Positions 8,601 through 17,059 of a stretch of 64,000 nucleotides of DNA are shown here, one piece after another. Both the position numbers and the translations under genes were made by a program. The stretch spans positions 1 to 64,000 of the forward strand of contig SUZV01000001.1 in NCBI GenBank assembly GCA_015059715.1, given 5' to 3'. The notes under the pieces are model-generated. The model saw only the letters and a program-made list of their open reading frames with translations. It was not told the DNA's origin and made no database searches. This DNA comes from Rikenellaceae bacterium (lineage in GTDB: Bacteria; Bacteroidota; Bacteroidia; Bacteroidales; Rikenellaceae). How positions within the stretch are numbered: the first letter of the stretch is position 1; the number at the start of each line of letters is the position of its first letter.

Positions 8601-9128
8601 GGTGTGGTGCAACACGAGGCAGGAGGTCATGCCTTTGGCAAACTTGGTGATGAGTATATCTACCATAATCAGTTTATCACAAGTTGTGGAGTTTGTGGTG
8701 ATGCAAGTATTCCAGTGCGTCATGCCCATAGTTTGGGTTGGTATAAGAACCTATCCCTTACAGGCAATATATACGATGTACCTTGGTCGCACCTAATCTT
8801 CGATGAGAAGTATCAGAATACAGTTGATATATACGAGGGTGGATATATGCACACAAGGGGTTGTTTCCGTAGTGAGCCTAACTCTTGTATGAACAACAAT
8901 ATTCCATACTTCTCTGCTATATCTCGTCAAGCAATTGTGGAGCGAATAATGGAGTATGCCGGAGAGGAGTTCTCATTTGAGGAGTGGAAGGCAAAAGATA
9001 AGGGTTTGGCAACAGAGGGGGCTGCAACTCGCACTTTATCTGTCCCAGAGAACAGAGTGCCATACAAGTCGTTCAAGCAACAACAAACTCCTAAATTTAT
9101 GGGAGAGAAACCTGTGTTAAACTTCTAA
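5601..9128 (+). CDS. Fimbrillin-like / leucine-rich / BACON / M64 metalloprotease lipoprotein
   Basis: 1175 aa. Lipobox LVGC puts the lipidated Cys at 19. Residues about 30-320 are fimbrillin-like (YYYDKVTPVDIIGYYPY, then GYEASDFLWGKA, nearly the same words as in the next gene). Residues about 365-690 are BspA-type leucine-rich repeats (repeats of ITIPNGVIEIGTNAL type). About 735-820 is a BACON domain (WSVESCPDWVTVTPSSG). About 830-1140 is an IgA-peptidase-like M64 domain with HEAGGHAFGKLGDEY, His1005 to Tyr1019. The zinc motif has one residue more than HExxH. It is probably a surface protease with built-in adhesion modules. The leucine-rich part is visibly more AT-rich than the rest. It lies 7 bp upstream of another fimbrillin-like gene. 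Confidence 0.85.
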   Translation: MKHKLLLTLGIAVTALVGCRQDVDVIVPEATAPKIMEIKIDGTINQENTTRVNDNGFCDGDGVGIYVVNYQNGVPGTMLDEGNQADNVRYLFNESENRWTPDYPIYYYDKVTPVDIIGYYPYVSNMDNVNAYSFELAKDQSTDAANGLMGGYEASDFLWGKAENISPTAERVNISFNHTMSGVQVELTEGTGWGENEWSGLDKHVLITNTVRKASIDLATGEVTPIGEVPTTGTVPAVNGDGWRAVVVPQTVGASIALLNITVDGTPYIFRKSEAFEYQAGKLHKFVVKVSKKELSGVVFELVGEEIVPWESETITHDGTAREYVVIDVPAASTDDSSALKAAIEASGKDYTKIKNLKVTGEVNSNDFYFMRDEMSVLQAVNMKEVTIVANRFGNSANEIPEEAFNGKTTLVRFVFPDHLTKIGNWAFAGSNLTGNITIPNGVIEIGTNALGSVWQGTGHEGLPIYGTLTLPNTLKIIRAYAFYASKFVGELVIPSSVEVIEDSAFKSTGFTGNLILPDGLKELGPEAFDYCHNLSGSLTIPHNITIIPEGCFRSCNFGGMLKLHNGITNIHHEAFYGCGFRGNLILPDNLITLGNNAFGDNLFSGELKLPESLAVIGDYAFSSNVRLSGTIEIPQDVTTISRGLFEGCSQLEGIVFHKNTDRINESAFSGCYQLNSIVCKSIVPPTIDASAFSGVAKDNFVLEVPESSVADYTLAPNWSEFKRIAAHREFSINRNLFRTLNAEDSKTLLMRAESGAAWSVESCPDWVTVTPSSGVGKTEVTVTVNEMTAGYVGTFDVEVYDGWGSTTTTTYNGRAGEVVFLLDGKDYRTRTKVEQYDYTYGDGDVITNQTATVGKGVNIVFMGDCFDAQDIATGKYLNGMNEAIEHFFAVEPYATYKDYFNVYTVFGLSPDSGMGTVNTIREAKFGSQYMLNEGVQTDGSVCFEYACKTPTVTPENICQTPIVLIENSYEYAAVTQMWDDGSAIAMCPMSIDEYPYDYRGVVQHEAGGHAFGKLGDEYIYHNQFITSCGVCGDASIPVRHAHSLGWYKNLSLTGNIYDVPWSHLIFDEKYQNTVDIYEGGYMHTRGCFRSEPNSCMNNNIPYFSAISRQAIVERIMEYAGEEFSFEEWKAKDKGLATEGAATRTLSVPENRVPYKSFKQQQTPKFMGEKPVLNF

Positions 9129-9135
9129 TTAGAGT

Positions 9136-10020
9136 ATGAATATGAAAAAATATATAGCATTAGCAACATTGGCATTTGTCATTGCTGGTTGCGAGAATAG
9201 TGATAATATTCCTATTGTGGAGGATGGTGTAATGCAGATAGAGGTGTTGCACCCATCGGCAACAAGAGCAACAGAAACATCATTTGAAAATGGGGATGTA
9301 ATAGGTTTGTATGCTACAGAATATAGTGGTGATTTTGCTGCACCATTGCAGATTTCAGGCAACTGGGCAAACAATGTGGCAACAACATTTGATGGTGCAT
9401 CTTGGACACCTGCTAAAAAGATATTTTGGAGTGAGAATAAGATGGATGTATATGGATACTATCCATATATGACACCTACATCTATTGACGAACATTTGTG
9501 GTCCGTACAACTCGACCAATCAACCCCAGAAACAGCAGATGCTTTGTCTGGATATGAGGCATCGGACTTTTTGTGGGGCAAGGCGACAAGTGTGTCGCAA
9601 ACAGATGGCAATGTGCAGCTGCAGTTTAAGCATCGCTGTTCAAAGTTGGTGGTAAAACTTGTTAAGGGTGCAGACTATTCGGGTGTACTACCAACCGAAT
9701 CGGAGCTCTACATCCATAACACAGTGCCCACAGCAACTATCGACTTTGTAAATGGTGCTGTAACGAAGCATATCTATGGCGAAATGGAGACAATCAAGGC
9801 ACGAAGAGTAGATGATGAGACCTTTGAAGCTGTCATCGTCCCACAGCGAATGGAGACACGTCGCCCATTCTTAGAGTATATCGCCAATGGTGTGTCGTAT
9901 CTATACGAAGGCACATTTATCTTTAAGGCGGGTAAACTCCACACTTTAGAACTCACCATTAACTCCAACCCAGACCAGATAGAGGTTGAGGTAGGTGGCA
10001 ATATTGGTGATTGGCAGTAG
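9136..10020 (+). CDS. Fimbrillin-like lipoprotein
   Basis: 294 aa. The signal ends in a lipobox (FVIAGC). The body matches the N-terminal module of the preceding M64 protein: GDVIGLYAT, WTPAKKIFWSENKMDVYGYY, GYEASDFLWGKA, LQFKHRCSKLVVKL and AGKLHTLELTI, the usual landmarks of Bacteroidales fimbrillin-like (Mfa/FimA-related) proteins. It is about the length of a single fimbrillin-like protein and lacks enzyme domains. It may be a minor pilin or accessory surface protein for the M64 protein, since the genes lie 7 bp apart. A second ATG six bases in would also serve. Confidence 0.8.
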   Translation: MNMKKYIALATLAFVIAGCENSDNIPIVEDGVMQIEVLHPSATRATETSFENGDVIGLYATEYSGDFAAPLQISGNWANNVATTFDGASWTPAKKIFWSENKMDVYGYYPYMTPTSIDEHLWSVQLDQSTPETADALSGYEASDFLWGKATSVSQTDGNVQLQFKHRCSKLVVKLVKGADYSGVLPTESELYIHNTVPTATIDFVNGAVTKHIYGEMETIKARRVDDETFEAVIVPQRMETRRPFLEYIANGVSYLYEGTFIFKAGKLHTLELTINSNPDQIEVEVGGNIGDWQ

Positions 10021-10044
10021 GCTGGAATAAAATAGGCCAATAAC

Positions 10045-10083
10045 AAATAGGCTGGACAATGCGAAATATTGTCCAGCCTATTT
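10045..10083. terminator. Bidirectional terminator between fimbrillin-like gene and yidD
   Basis: Perfect 16-bp inverted repeat AAATAGGCTGGACAAT / ATTGTCCAGCCTATTT with a 7-nt loop. The outer A/T tract can act as a T-run on either strand, and the flanking genes converge on it. Confidence 0.85.
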
Positions 10084-10089
10084 ATGTTA

Positions 10090-10353
10090 TTACGGCACAG
10101 GGTCGTAACCCGAGCCTCCCCAGGGGTGGCAGCGCAGCAGACGACGCACCGTAAGGTAGAGACCCTTGATAGGGCCATACTTGCGCAGTGCCTCGATGGC
10201 ATACTGCGAGCAGGTGGGCGTAAAGCGGCACGAGGGTGGCTTCAGCGGCGAGATGCACACCTGGTAGAAGCGCACCAACAAGATTAACGGAGAGGCCAGC
10301 ACACGCTTAGCACCCTGCTTGAATCTCTGCCAAGATGTTGACGATGGCATCAT
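10090..10353 (-). CDS. yidD: Membrane protein insertion efficiency factor YidD
   Basis: 87 aa. Core motifs are [31 protein letters not shown] and [12 protein letters not shown], which cover the whole YidD family, including its conserved Cys residues. YidD helps insert inner-membrane proteins together with YidC. It overlaps the 3' end of rnpA by 47 bp, a common arrangement. The first 12 residues are not conserved, so an internal start is possible. Confidence 0.92.
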   Translation of the reverse strand: MMPSSTSWQRFKQGAKRVLASPLILLVRFYQVCISPLKPPSCRFTPTCSQYAIEALRKYGPIKGLYLTVRRLLRCHPWGGSGYDPVP

Positions 10354-10681
10354 CGATAGCTTTATATGTTAGCTCCTCCTTGCTGACGTAGATAAAGGCG
10401 ATTTTTATGGCCAGTCCGCGCGACTCGGCGACATCTCTTAATGCCTCCTTAGACAGACGGTAGCTCTCGCGCATACGGCGGCGTAGCAGATTACGCCTAT
10501 TGGCCCTCTTATGCAGCCTCTTAGGGACAGAGAAGAGCACCGCAACACCTGGTGCAGTACTCTCCTCGACGATATACTTATATTTGATAGGGAACACAAA
10601 TCCCGAGGCGCAGTCACCGAAGAGCTGTGCCACCACGCTGCGCAACTTGACGCGCTCAAGGGCCGAAAAGGTGTTACCCAT
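10307..10681 (-). CDS. rnpA: Ribonuclease P protein component
   Basis: 124 aa from the ATG of [14 protein letters not shown]. The frame is open upstream into hemD, but that part is Arg-rich shadow. The RNR signature is visible as [17 protein letters not shown], following [12 protein letters not shown]. The product binds RNase P RNA and helps mature tRNA 5' ends. It lies 22 bp after hemD and overlaps yidD. The order hemD-rnpA-yidD is typical of Bacteroidales, where rnpA is not next to rpmH-dnaA as in many other bacteria. Confidence 0.93.
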   Translation of the reverse strand: MGNTFSALERVKLRSVVAQLFGDCASGFVFPIKYKYIVEESTAPGVAVLFSVPKRLHKRANRRNLLRRRMRESYRLSKEALRDVAESRGLAIKIAFIYVSKEELTYKAIDDAIVNILAEIQAGC

Positions 10682-10703
10682 ACTATACCAAAGCGTTATA
10701 GCA

Positions 10704-11564
10704 CTACTGCACGCTCTTCTTAGGGGTGCGTGTGCGCGTCTTCTTCTGCAACTTGGTCTGCTGTGCGCGGATAAACTCCTCCTTCTCAAGGTCCTCCTTA
10801 ACCTCGGCATCGTCTATCTCCTGACCCTCCTCAAGCTTACGGCAGTAGATATCGAGGGCCTTGACCATCGAGGGTGCCTCGGGCGAGGGTGCCGAGGCCT
10901 TAACCTTAAGACCTGCCTCCTTAGCTGCCCTGAGCGTAGCATCGCCAAACGTGGCAACCACAGGTAGCTTCTCAGTGCCAAAGCTATCGACCAGGGCCTT
11001 AACATCGTTGGGCGAGTAGAGGGCGATGATATCGTACTCCTCGGGATTGACATCCGAGAGGTCGGCCGACACAGTACGCGCAAAGACTACGGGCGACACC
11101 TTGAGCTTAAGCTTGGTAAGCGTATCGGGGAGCTCGGGCTTGAAGGGCTCGGTAAGGGCCAAGATAAACTTCTCATCCTTATGCTTAACGATAAGTTCGA
11201 GCAGCGAGTTAAACGTACCATCGGCAAACGATATCTTACGCTTGCGGTAGACTATATACTTCTGAAGATAGAGTGCTACAGCCTCCGTATTGCAGATATA
11301 CTTCATAGTCTCTGGCACCGTGATACGCGCCTCCTCGCAGATGCGGAAGAAGCTATCTATGGTCGTGCGCGATGAGAATATCATCGTCGTATGCTCCAAA
11401 ATCTCGGTGCGCTGTGCGCGAAACTCCTTGAGCGTAACTCCCACAACACGTATCAGAGGCTTATAATCGATGTTTAGTTCGTGTTTCTGGGAAAATTCAT
11501 AAAAGGGGGACTTCTCGACTACAGCCGGACGTGGCTGAGAGACCAAAATCTTATTTACTTTCAA
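10704..11564 (-). CDS. hemD: Uroporphyrinogen-III synthase
   Basis: 286 aa. The two-lobed HemD pattern is visible: ILVSQPRP at the start, MIFSSRTTIDSFF in lobe 1 and YDIIALYSPNDVKALVDSFG then PVVATFGDATLRAAKEAGLKV in lobe 2. It closes and rearranges hydroxymethylbilane to uroporphyrinogen III in tetrapyrrole synthesis. The last 45 residues are a charged tail ending KKTRTRTPKKS, beyond the usual domain. A possible minus-strand -10 box TACCTTTG lies at 11743-11750 inside the end of the DUF4271 gene and could give hemD its own start. Confidence 0.85.
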   Translation of the reverse strand: MKVNKILVSQPRPAVVEKSPFYEFSQKHELNIDYKPLIRVVGVTLKEFRAQRTEILEHTTMIFSSRTTIDSFFRICEEARITVPETMKYICNTEAVALYLQKYIVYRKRKISFADGTFNSLLELIVKHKDEKFILALTEPFKPELPDTLTKLKLKVSPVVFARTVSADLSDVNPEEYDIIALYSPNDVKALVDSFGTEKLPVVATFGDATLRAAKEAGLKVKASAPSPEAPSMVKALDIYCRKLEEGQEIDDAEVKEDLEKEEFIRAQQTKLQKKTRTRTPKKSVQ

Positions 11565-11681
11565 CTTACGTATATTTTTTTATTGTCAACAATACTTGTT
11601 CTATCTTCATATGTTCGCCACCAAATAACAACACTTCACAGCAATAACAAGCTATTTATCAACCTATTATCACCATACCAC

Positions 11682-12539
11682 CTATGCAAATTGCTCGGGC
11701 AACAGGTGCAGTAAAAAGCTTAATGGCAGCAAAATTGCGGTGCAAAGGTACAAAATCCAATAGAAAATCGAAATTTTTTTCGAAACAAAGAACAAAAAAG
11801 TATCTTTTAAATATAAAAGTAGTACCAACGCCACTAAGATTATCAGCACAACGGAAACGTGCTGACTAATATCGCCATCCGATAGTAGCCACATAGCCAC
11901 AAGGGGGTAGAGCAGCACCACGCCACGCACAAAATCCATATAGGCCACCGACGAGAGCACCTGCACCGATGGGGCATTAACCACCCACTCGATAACCTTA
12001 TGCAGAGCATAGTTCCACGCAACAAATACTATCACAAAGAGTAGCGAGATAATCGGGGCACTATGCACCACGCTGTGGCCAAATAGTTGGGACTCGGTAG
12101 AGAGGCTGCCATCGGCAAGACGCACACCCACCAACGACACCACAAGGAGTCCTATAACCGCCGCCACCTGCTTGAAGCGTTGCAACGGCAGCTCACCACC
12201 CTGAGCCACCATACGCTCCTCGCTACGATTAACCCACACGTCGGCATATATCACGCTGATAAACTTGCGCGAGCGAAATAGCATAAAGAGGTATACGACA
12301 AGTGTGACAACGAGGAAGATATGGAATAGTGGCGCATCGCTAAAGCTTAGGCGTAGAGGTTCAAACACTCCGCCATCACCGAGCTCCGAGGCGTAGCCAA
12401 ACTGCTCCGCAACGCTGGCCTCGCGGAAGCCCCCATCGTAGTATGGCTCGCCGTCAGACAACAACGACCCACGCCCGAAGATATCCTCTGTTCGTGCGAC
12501 TCTATATCCAGCCTCCTGGTATTGCATACTTAAACTCAT
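11682..12539 (-). CDS. DUF4271 integral membrane protein
   Basis: 285 aa. About eight hydrophobic segments start near residue 70 (FHIFLVVTLVVYLFMLF) and end at the C-terminus, after a 65-residue hydrophilic N-terminus. The VVSLVGVRLADG loop and KDTFLFFVSKKISIFYWILYLC segment match the Bacteroidetes DUF4271 family, which is nearly always upstream of hemD as here. The function is unknown. The last 130 bases are AT-rich compared with the body of the gene. Confidence 0.75.
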   Translation of the reverse strand: MSLSMQYQEAGYRVARTEDIFGRGSLLSDGEPYYDGGFREASVAEQFGYASELGDGGVFEPLRLSFSDAPLFHIFLVVTLVVYLFMLFRSRKFISVIYADVWVNRSEERMVAQGGELPLQRFKQVAAVIGLLVVSLVGVRLADGSLSTESQLFGHSVVHSAPIISLLFVIVFVAWNYALHKVIEWVVNAPSVQVLSSVAYMDFVRGVVLLYPLVAMWLLSDGDISQHVSVVLIILVALVLLLYLKDTFLFFVSKKISIFYWILYLCTAILLPLSFLLHLLPEQFA

Positions 12540-12602
12540 AACTCTATAACTCCTTAGGAGAGCTCTGTAACTTAAGCCACTGCTTCGATATCTATGACCA
12601 TG

Positions 12603-13847
12603 TTATACATCCCCCTCACGACGCTTTAGCGTAACACGTATCGTAGTTCCACGCCCAGGCTCGGAGCGCACCACAGCAATCTTACCCTTATGGTACTCCT
12701 CGATGATACGGCGCGAGAGCGATAGTCCGAGGCCCCAGCCACGTGTCTTGGTCGTAAAGCCTGGCTCGAAGATGCGTGTCCAGTTACCCTTGGGAATACC
12801 CTTGCCGCTATCGCTGACATCGACGTAGACCATATCACCACTCTCGCCCACCTCGACATCTATCGAGCCCTGGCCCTGAAGAGCATCGAGCGAGTTCTTC
12901 ATAAGGTTCTCAACAACCCACTCAAAGAGTGCCGCGTTTATCGACACCTTGATGGGCGACATCGCCAAGCCATTATATGTGAGCGTAACGTTGCGCGGTA
13001 TGCGGCGACGGAAGTACATAACCGTATCGCCTACGACCTCGTTTATATTCATCGAGGTAAGCTGTGTCTCGGAGCCAATCTTCGAGAACCTGTCGACAAT
13101 CTTCATCAGGTGTGCTAAGTCCTTAGCCATCTCATCTACGGCCATCTTATCGACAGGCTGGCTACGCAGATACTCTATCCATCCCAGCAGCGACGATGTG
13201 GGCGTGCCGAGCTGGTGTGCCGTCTCCTTGGCCAAGCCTACCCACACACGATTCTGCTCATTCTGCTTGGTCGACGAGAAGGCGATGTAGGCAAAGATGG
13301 CAAACACCGCAATTATTATCAGCTGGACGTATGGAAAGAAGGCCAAGGCGCGGCTATGGGCACTCGACACAAGATTCTGGTAGTCCGTAGTACCGAAGTA
13401 GATGGTAAACGTCACCTGAGGTATTACGCCATAGGATACCGAGATAGGGCGGTTCTTATCGCTCATAAGCATTATCTCCTCGCGCAGACGCTTCGGGTTA
13501 TCGACAATCTCGGACGACAGGTTTGTCACTAAGACATTAAGACGCTCATCGGCAATAATCAGCGGCACGTTGGTATGCTCGGCGAGCTTATTGAGCAGCT
13601 CGGGGTTGTAGACCATCTGGCCACCGATGTTGGTATTGCGGAGTATATCCTCCCACATCTCCACAGCGTTGCGCTCATCCTCCCGAAGCTGCTCTATGGC
13701 CATCTCATCCTCGTGCTTCATATCTGCCGACACGCGCCACGTGTAGAATATCGACAACGCCGCAAGCGCAAGGCCTACGACGATGACTATCGTATTGCGA
13801 TGCAGCGAGAATACCTCGCCCGAGAGTGTTATACGGCGCAGCTTCAT
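12603..13847 (-). CDS. Membrane sensor histidine kinase
   Basis: 414 aa. TM1 is at about residues 18-37 and TM2 at about 170-192, enclosing a periplasmic domain of about 130 residues. The H-box is KETAHQLGTPTSSLLGWIEYL with the phospho-acceptor His near 211. The ATP-binding domain follows with N-box NLMKNSLDAL, DSGKGIPKG and GWGLGLSLSRRI. No response regulator gene lies nearby, so the partner is elsewhere. It follows the S41 protease gene by 19 bp in the same transcription unit. The signal sensed is unknown. Confidence 0.9.
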   Translation of the reverse strand: MKLRRITLSGEVFSLHRNTIVIVVGLALAALSIFYTWRVSADMKHEDEMAIEQLREDERNAVEMWEDILRNTNIGGQMVYNPELLNKLAEHTNVPLIIADERLNVLVTNLSSEIVDNPKRLREEIMLMSDKNRPISVSYGVIPQVTFTIYFGTTDYQNLVSSAHSRALAFFPYVQLIIIAVFAIFAYIAFSSTKQNEQNRVWVGLAKETAHQLGTPTSSLLGWIEYLRSQPVDKMAVDEMAKDLAHLMKIVDRFSKIGSETQLTSMNINEVVGDTVMYFRRRIPRNVTLTYNGLAMSPIKVSINAALFEWVVENLMKNSLDALQGQGSIDVEVGESGDMVYVDVSDSGKGIPKGNWTRIFEPGFTTKTRGWGLGLSLSRRIIEEYHKGKIAVVRSEPGRGTTIRVTLKRREGDV

Positions 13848-13866
13848 AACCTAAGCCCTCACGTTA

Positions 13867-15564
13867 TCAATTTTTCGAGATACTCTGCTCGCGCAATATC
13901 CGCTCATACTCCTCGCTATCTAAAAGCAGCTCTACAGCTCTGTCAACCACCTCGTCATTCGCCGCAGCGTGCTCCTTAGCACCACTGCGATAGGCGTAGC
14001 GCAGGATGATATCGGCATTGAGAGCATCGACAATATCGCTGCGATAGGTCTCCATATTCGACATCTTGTCATCCTTGACAAGGGCCTTAAGCCTCTCTAT
14101 CGCCTCGTCCAGACGCTCGTCGTAGAGGTCGTTCTTTGCCGCCTTCTCCAACTTACCCAACGCTACGCGCGTCTCGGACTCGTAGGGCACATCTTTGTCG
14201 GCAATAAAGCGACAAAAGTCGGCATAATCCTCATCGGTGATGCTGAAGGTGCGAATATCGATACTCTTATCGTGGTTTCTACGCATATACTCATCGGCCC
14301 AATCCTCCGTAAAGCCCATAGCGTAGAGCGTGAGGGCGAAGCGGCTGATATACTGAGGCTCAATCTTAACATCGGGGGTTATACCTCCGCCATCGTAGAC
14401 CTTACGGCCACCGCGTGTCCTAAACTCCGTAATGAGCGAGTCGGCCACCTCGGTGACACTCCCTGTCGTATAGTTGCGCGACTGAATACAGCGGCCCGAG
14501 GGTATGTAGTACTTGGCGGTGGTATATTTAAGGTAGCTGTTATATCCCAAGTAGCGAGTGCCCTGCACTAAGCCCTTGCCGTAGGTGCGCGAGCCCATAA
14601 CCACAGCCCTATCGATATCCTGCAACGCTCCAGCCAATATCTCCGAGGCCGAAGCCGAAGAGCCACTCACCAGCACCACGATAGGTATACTCTCGGCAAT
14701 AGGCGTATAGCGCGTATTGTAGTGCTCAAGCGACGATGAGTCGCGCCCCATAATCGACACTATACGCTCGCCACGTGGCACAAAGAGCGAGGCTATATCC
14801 ACCGCCTCCTGCATGACACCTCCGCCATTGGCGCGATAGTCGAGGATAAGACCTCGAAGCGAGTCCGTAGCCACAAGAGCCTCAACCGCGCGACGCATCT
14901 CTTCATAGCTACCCTCGATAAAGTCATCGTGCGAGATATATCCTATGCCATCGCGAATAATACCTGCGTAGTCGACACTCGGAATAGATATCCTCTCGCG
15001 GCGCAGCATAAGCGTATCGACTGTACCACCGATATTACGCTCGATGACCACCTCGACATCTGTCTGAGGCTCACCCTTCAGGCGCGAACTTATGCTCTCG
15101 GTTGTCGCACCGCGCATATCCACGCCATCGATAGCCAATATCTTGTCGCCAATCTTCACGCCAGCCACATCCGAGGGCGAGCCCTTGTAGGGCTGTGCAA
15201 AGATGACATAGTCGCCACGCTTGCGTATCAGCGAGCCTACACCGCCATAGCGTCCCGTAGTCATAATCTCAAAGCCCGCCATATCGCTCTCGGACAGATA
15301 CTCCGAGTAGGGGTCCGTAGCCGATATCATACCCCCAGCCGCAGCTTCAAGAAGCTCCTCGGCAGCAACCTCATCTACGAAGCCACTCTCCAACTCGCGC
15401 ATAATGTTTACCAATATCTCGCTTGCTCGGCCAAGCTCAAAGTCGCGGCATATGCGCTCAGCACCCTGACCACGCACCACAGGGCTTATCGCCACCGCAG
15501 CGACAACAAGCACCCAGCGCACCACAACGCCTCTATATCTGTTAAGTATATCCATGAGTGTCAT
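13867..15564 (-). CDS. C-terminal processing protease, S41 family, with PDZ domain
   Basis: 565 aa. A signal peptide precedes the mature protein (VAAVAISPVVRGQG). A PDZ domain covers about residues 95-180 (GVGSLIRKRGDYVIFAQPYKG). The S41 catalytic dyad is the Ser in VVLVSGSSASASEILAG near 301 and the Lys in SRTYGKGLVQG near 328. The C-terminal 150 residues are the helical extension common in Bacteroidetes CtpA-like proteases. It probably cleaves the C-termini of periplasmic proteins. It lies between a hypothetical membrane protein and a histidine kinase in one long minus-strand unit. Confidence 0.9.
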   Translation of the reverse strand: MTLMDILNRYRGVVVRWVLVVAAVAISPVVRGQGAERICRDFELGRASEILVNIMRELESGFVDEVAAEELLEAAAGGMISATDPYSEYLSESDMAGFEIMTTGRYGGVGSLIRKRGDYVIFAQPYKGSPSDVAGVKIGDKILAIDGVDMRGATTESISSRLKGEPQTDVEVVIERNIGGTVDTLMLRRERISIPSVDYAGIIRDGIGYISHDDFIEGSYEEMRRAVEALVATDSLRGLILDYRANGGGVMQEAVDIASLFVPRGERIVSIMGRDSSSLEHYNTRYTPIAESIPIVVLVSGSSASASEILAGALQDIDRAVVMGSRTYGKGLVQGTRYLGYNSYLKYTTAKYYIPSGRCIQSRNYTTGSVTEVADSLITEFRTRGGRKVYDGGGITPDVKIEPQYISRFALTLYAMGFTEDWADEYMRRNHDKSIDIRTFSITDEDYADFCRFIADKDVPYESETRVALGKLEKAAKNDLYDERLDEAIERLKALVKDDKMSNMETYRSDIVDALNADIILRYAYRSGAKEHAAANDEVVDRAVELLLDSEEYERILREQSISKN

Positions 15565-15585
15565 CTCGCCAACCTTTTTGTGCCC

Positions 15586-16068
15586 CTACTTCTCCTCGTA
15601 GCGGCTGTTATCGATATATGCCTGAAGCTGGTACACCACCCTTGCCACAGCACGTCGTATGCCCACAATCTCGATGCCATCCTCGACGTTGCGCACCTCT
15701 AGCCTATCCTCGAAGAGGAAGGTGGCACGCTTGAGCACCCCCTTTGCGCGGTATATCAACGTATCGCCCTCGGCACCTACATACTCGAAGCCATATAGAC
15801 GCATAGCATTGTCGATGCGCACCCTGTCGCCAGCCACGCTGCCACGCTGCGCCACACCACGCATAAAGCCAAAGCGTGGGTAGAAGATGGCCAGAAGGAT
15901 AAAGGCCGCAACGAGCCACACACCCTGCTCGGAGCGTAGCTGCGCCTCAAGGAGCATCCAACCATCCACAACCTCGGTATATGAGGTAAGGGCTATAATC
16001 CACACAAGGAGGATATATAATATGCAGATAAAGAGCAGATACTTAACTGAACGAATGAAATATCTCAT
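15586..16068 (-). CDS. Conserved hypothetical membrane protein
   Basis: 160 aa. Two hydrophobic segments at about residues 8-28 and 48-66 are followed by a soluble domain of about 90 residues of alternating strands (DNAMRLYGFEYVGAEGDTLIY, VEDGIEIVGIRRAVARVVYQL). I do not recognise a named family. It lies 21 bp upstream of the S41 protease gene and 100 bp after ispH, so it belongs to the same unit. A role near the envelope is only a guess from the topology. Confidence 0.65.
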   Translation of the reverse strand: MRYFIRSVKYLLFICILYILLVWIIALTSYTEVVDGWMLLEAQLRSEQGVWLVAAFILLAIFYPRFGFMRGVAQRGSVAGDRVRIDNAMRLYGFEYVGAEGDTLIYRAKGVLKRATFLFEDRLEVRNVEDGIEIVGIRRAVARVVYQLQAYIDNSRYEEK

Positions 16069-16168
16069 AACTACGATAGTATGTTCTCTAAAATTAGTAA
16101 ATAAACGTTTCTTGGTTAAAAGACTCTACCAGACTCTCGCGGGCTAAATGTATCGCTGCGAGCTACTA

Positions 16169-17044
16169 TCACTCTATGCAACACTGACATAGTGCGGCGA
16201 CCCTCTCGGCCACCTGCTCCATCAGCCAGCGCGGCGTGGATGTAGCACCACATATACCTATGCTCTCCACCCCTGCAAGCCACTCGGGCTCAATCTCCGA
16301 GGGCTCCTCGATGTTGTAGCAACGTGGATTGGCCTTGCGACACACCTCCGAGAGCACCTTGCCATTCGACGACTTCTTACCACAGACGAAGAGCACCAAG
16401 TCGACACTCTTGGAGAAGTCGGCCAACAGAGGCTCACGCCCTGCAACACGCCGACAGATAGTGTCGGTAACGATAAACTCCACCCCCTCGTCCATACGCT
16501 CACGTATGGTATTTGCCAACGTATTGAAGAGCTCGATGCTCTGCGTCGTCTGCGAGAGCAGATGTATAGGATGGCTGAAGTCGAGCGAGTCGATATCCTC
16601 TAACCCCTCGACCACCGTAACATCATCGTAGACCTGACCCGTAAGGCCTATAACCTCGGCATGGCCACGCTTTCCGAGCAGGACAACCCTACCCCCCACA
16701 CTACTCATATAGGCGTATGCCTCGCGCACACGTCGTTGCAGGCGTGCCACAACAGGGCAGGTGGCATCGATAATCTCTATACCCAGCTCCTTGGCACGAC
16801 GATAGGTATGTGGCGGCTCGCCATGAGCACGAACAAGCAGTGTGCGGCCTGCCAACGACTCCATATCGGCGTGAGTCACCGAGCTTAGTCCCAAGGTCTC
16901 AAGACGCTGCACCTCGACGCGGTTATGTACTATATCGCCCAACGAGTAGACCTCGCCACAACGTTTCAGCGATGCCTCAGCCTCGCTGATGGCTCTCACC
17001 ACACCGAAGCAGAAGCCCGAGTTATCATCTATAACGATACGCAT
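16169..17044 (-). CDS. ispH: 4-hydroxy-3-methylbut-2-enyl diphosphate reductase
   Basis: 291 aa, the length of the short IspH class. It carries out the last step of the non-mevalonate isoprenoid pathway, reducing HMBPP to IPP and DMAPP with an iron-sulfur cluster. The three cluster cysteines are Cys12 (GFCFGVVRAI), Cys96 (DATCPVV) and Cys197 (DTICRRVAGRE). The substrate-binding motif VRAHGEPP is present near 73 and the ExTQT-like motif reads SQTTQSI near 165. It starts 15 bp after cmk, a pairing also seen in other Bacteroidales. Confidence 0.95.
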   Translation of the reverse strand: MRIVIDDNSGFCFGVVRAISEAEASLKRCGEVYSLGDIVHNRVEVQRLETLGLSSVTHADMESLAGRTLLVRAHGEPPHTYRRAKELGIEIIDATCPVVARLQRRVREAYAYMSSVGGRVVLLGKRGHAEVIGLTGQVYDDVTVVEGLEDIDSLDFSHPIHLLSQTTQSIELFNTLANTIRERMDEGVEFIVTDTICRRVAGREPLLADFSKSVDLVLFVCGKKSSNGKVLSEVCRKANPRCYNIEEPSEIEPEWLAGVESIGICGATSTPRWLMEQVAERVAALCQCCIE

Positions 17045-17059
17045 ACTCCTATCCCTTTA

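Noticed and set aside
14772..14786. CACGTG palindrome in the S41 protease gene as a parS site
   Set aside because: The arms read GCCACGTGGC and lack the GTT/AAC ends of parS.
14929..15702. 257-aa frame opposite the S41 protease gene
   Set aside because: Antisense shadow; the sense gene has clear catalytic motifs.
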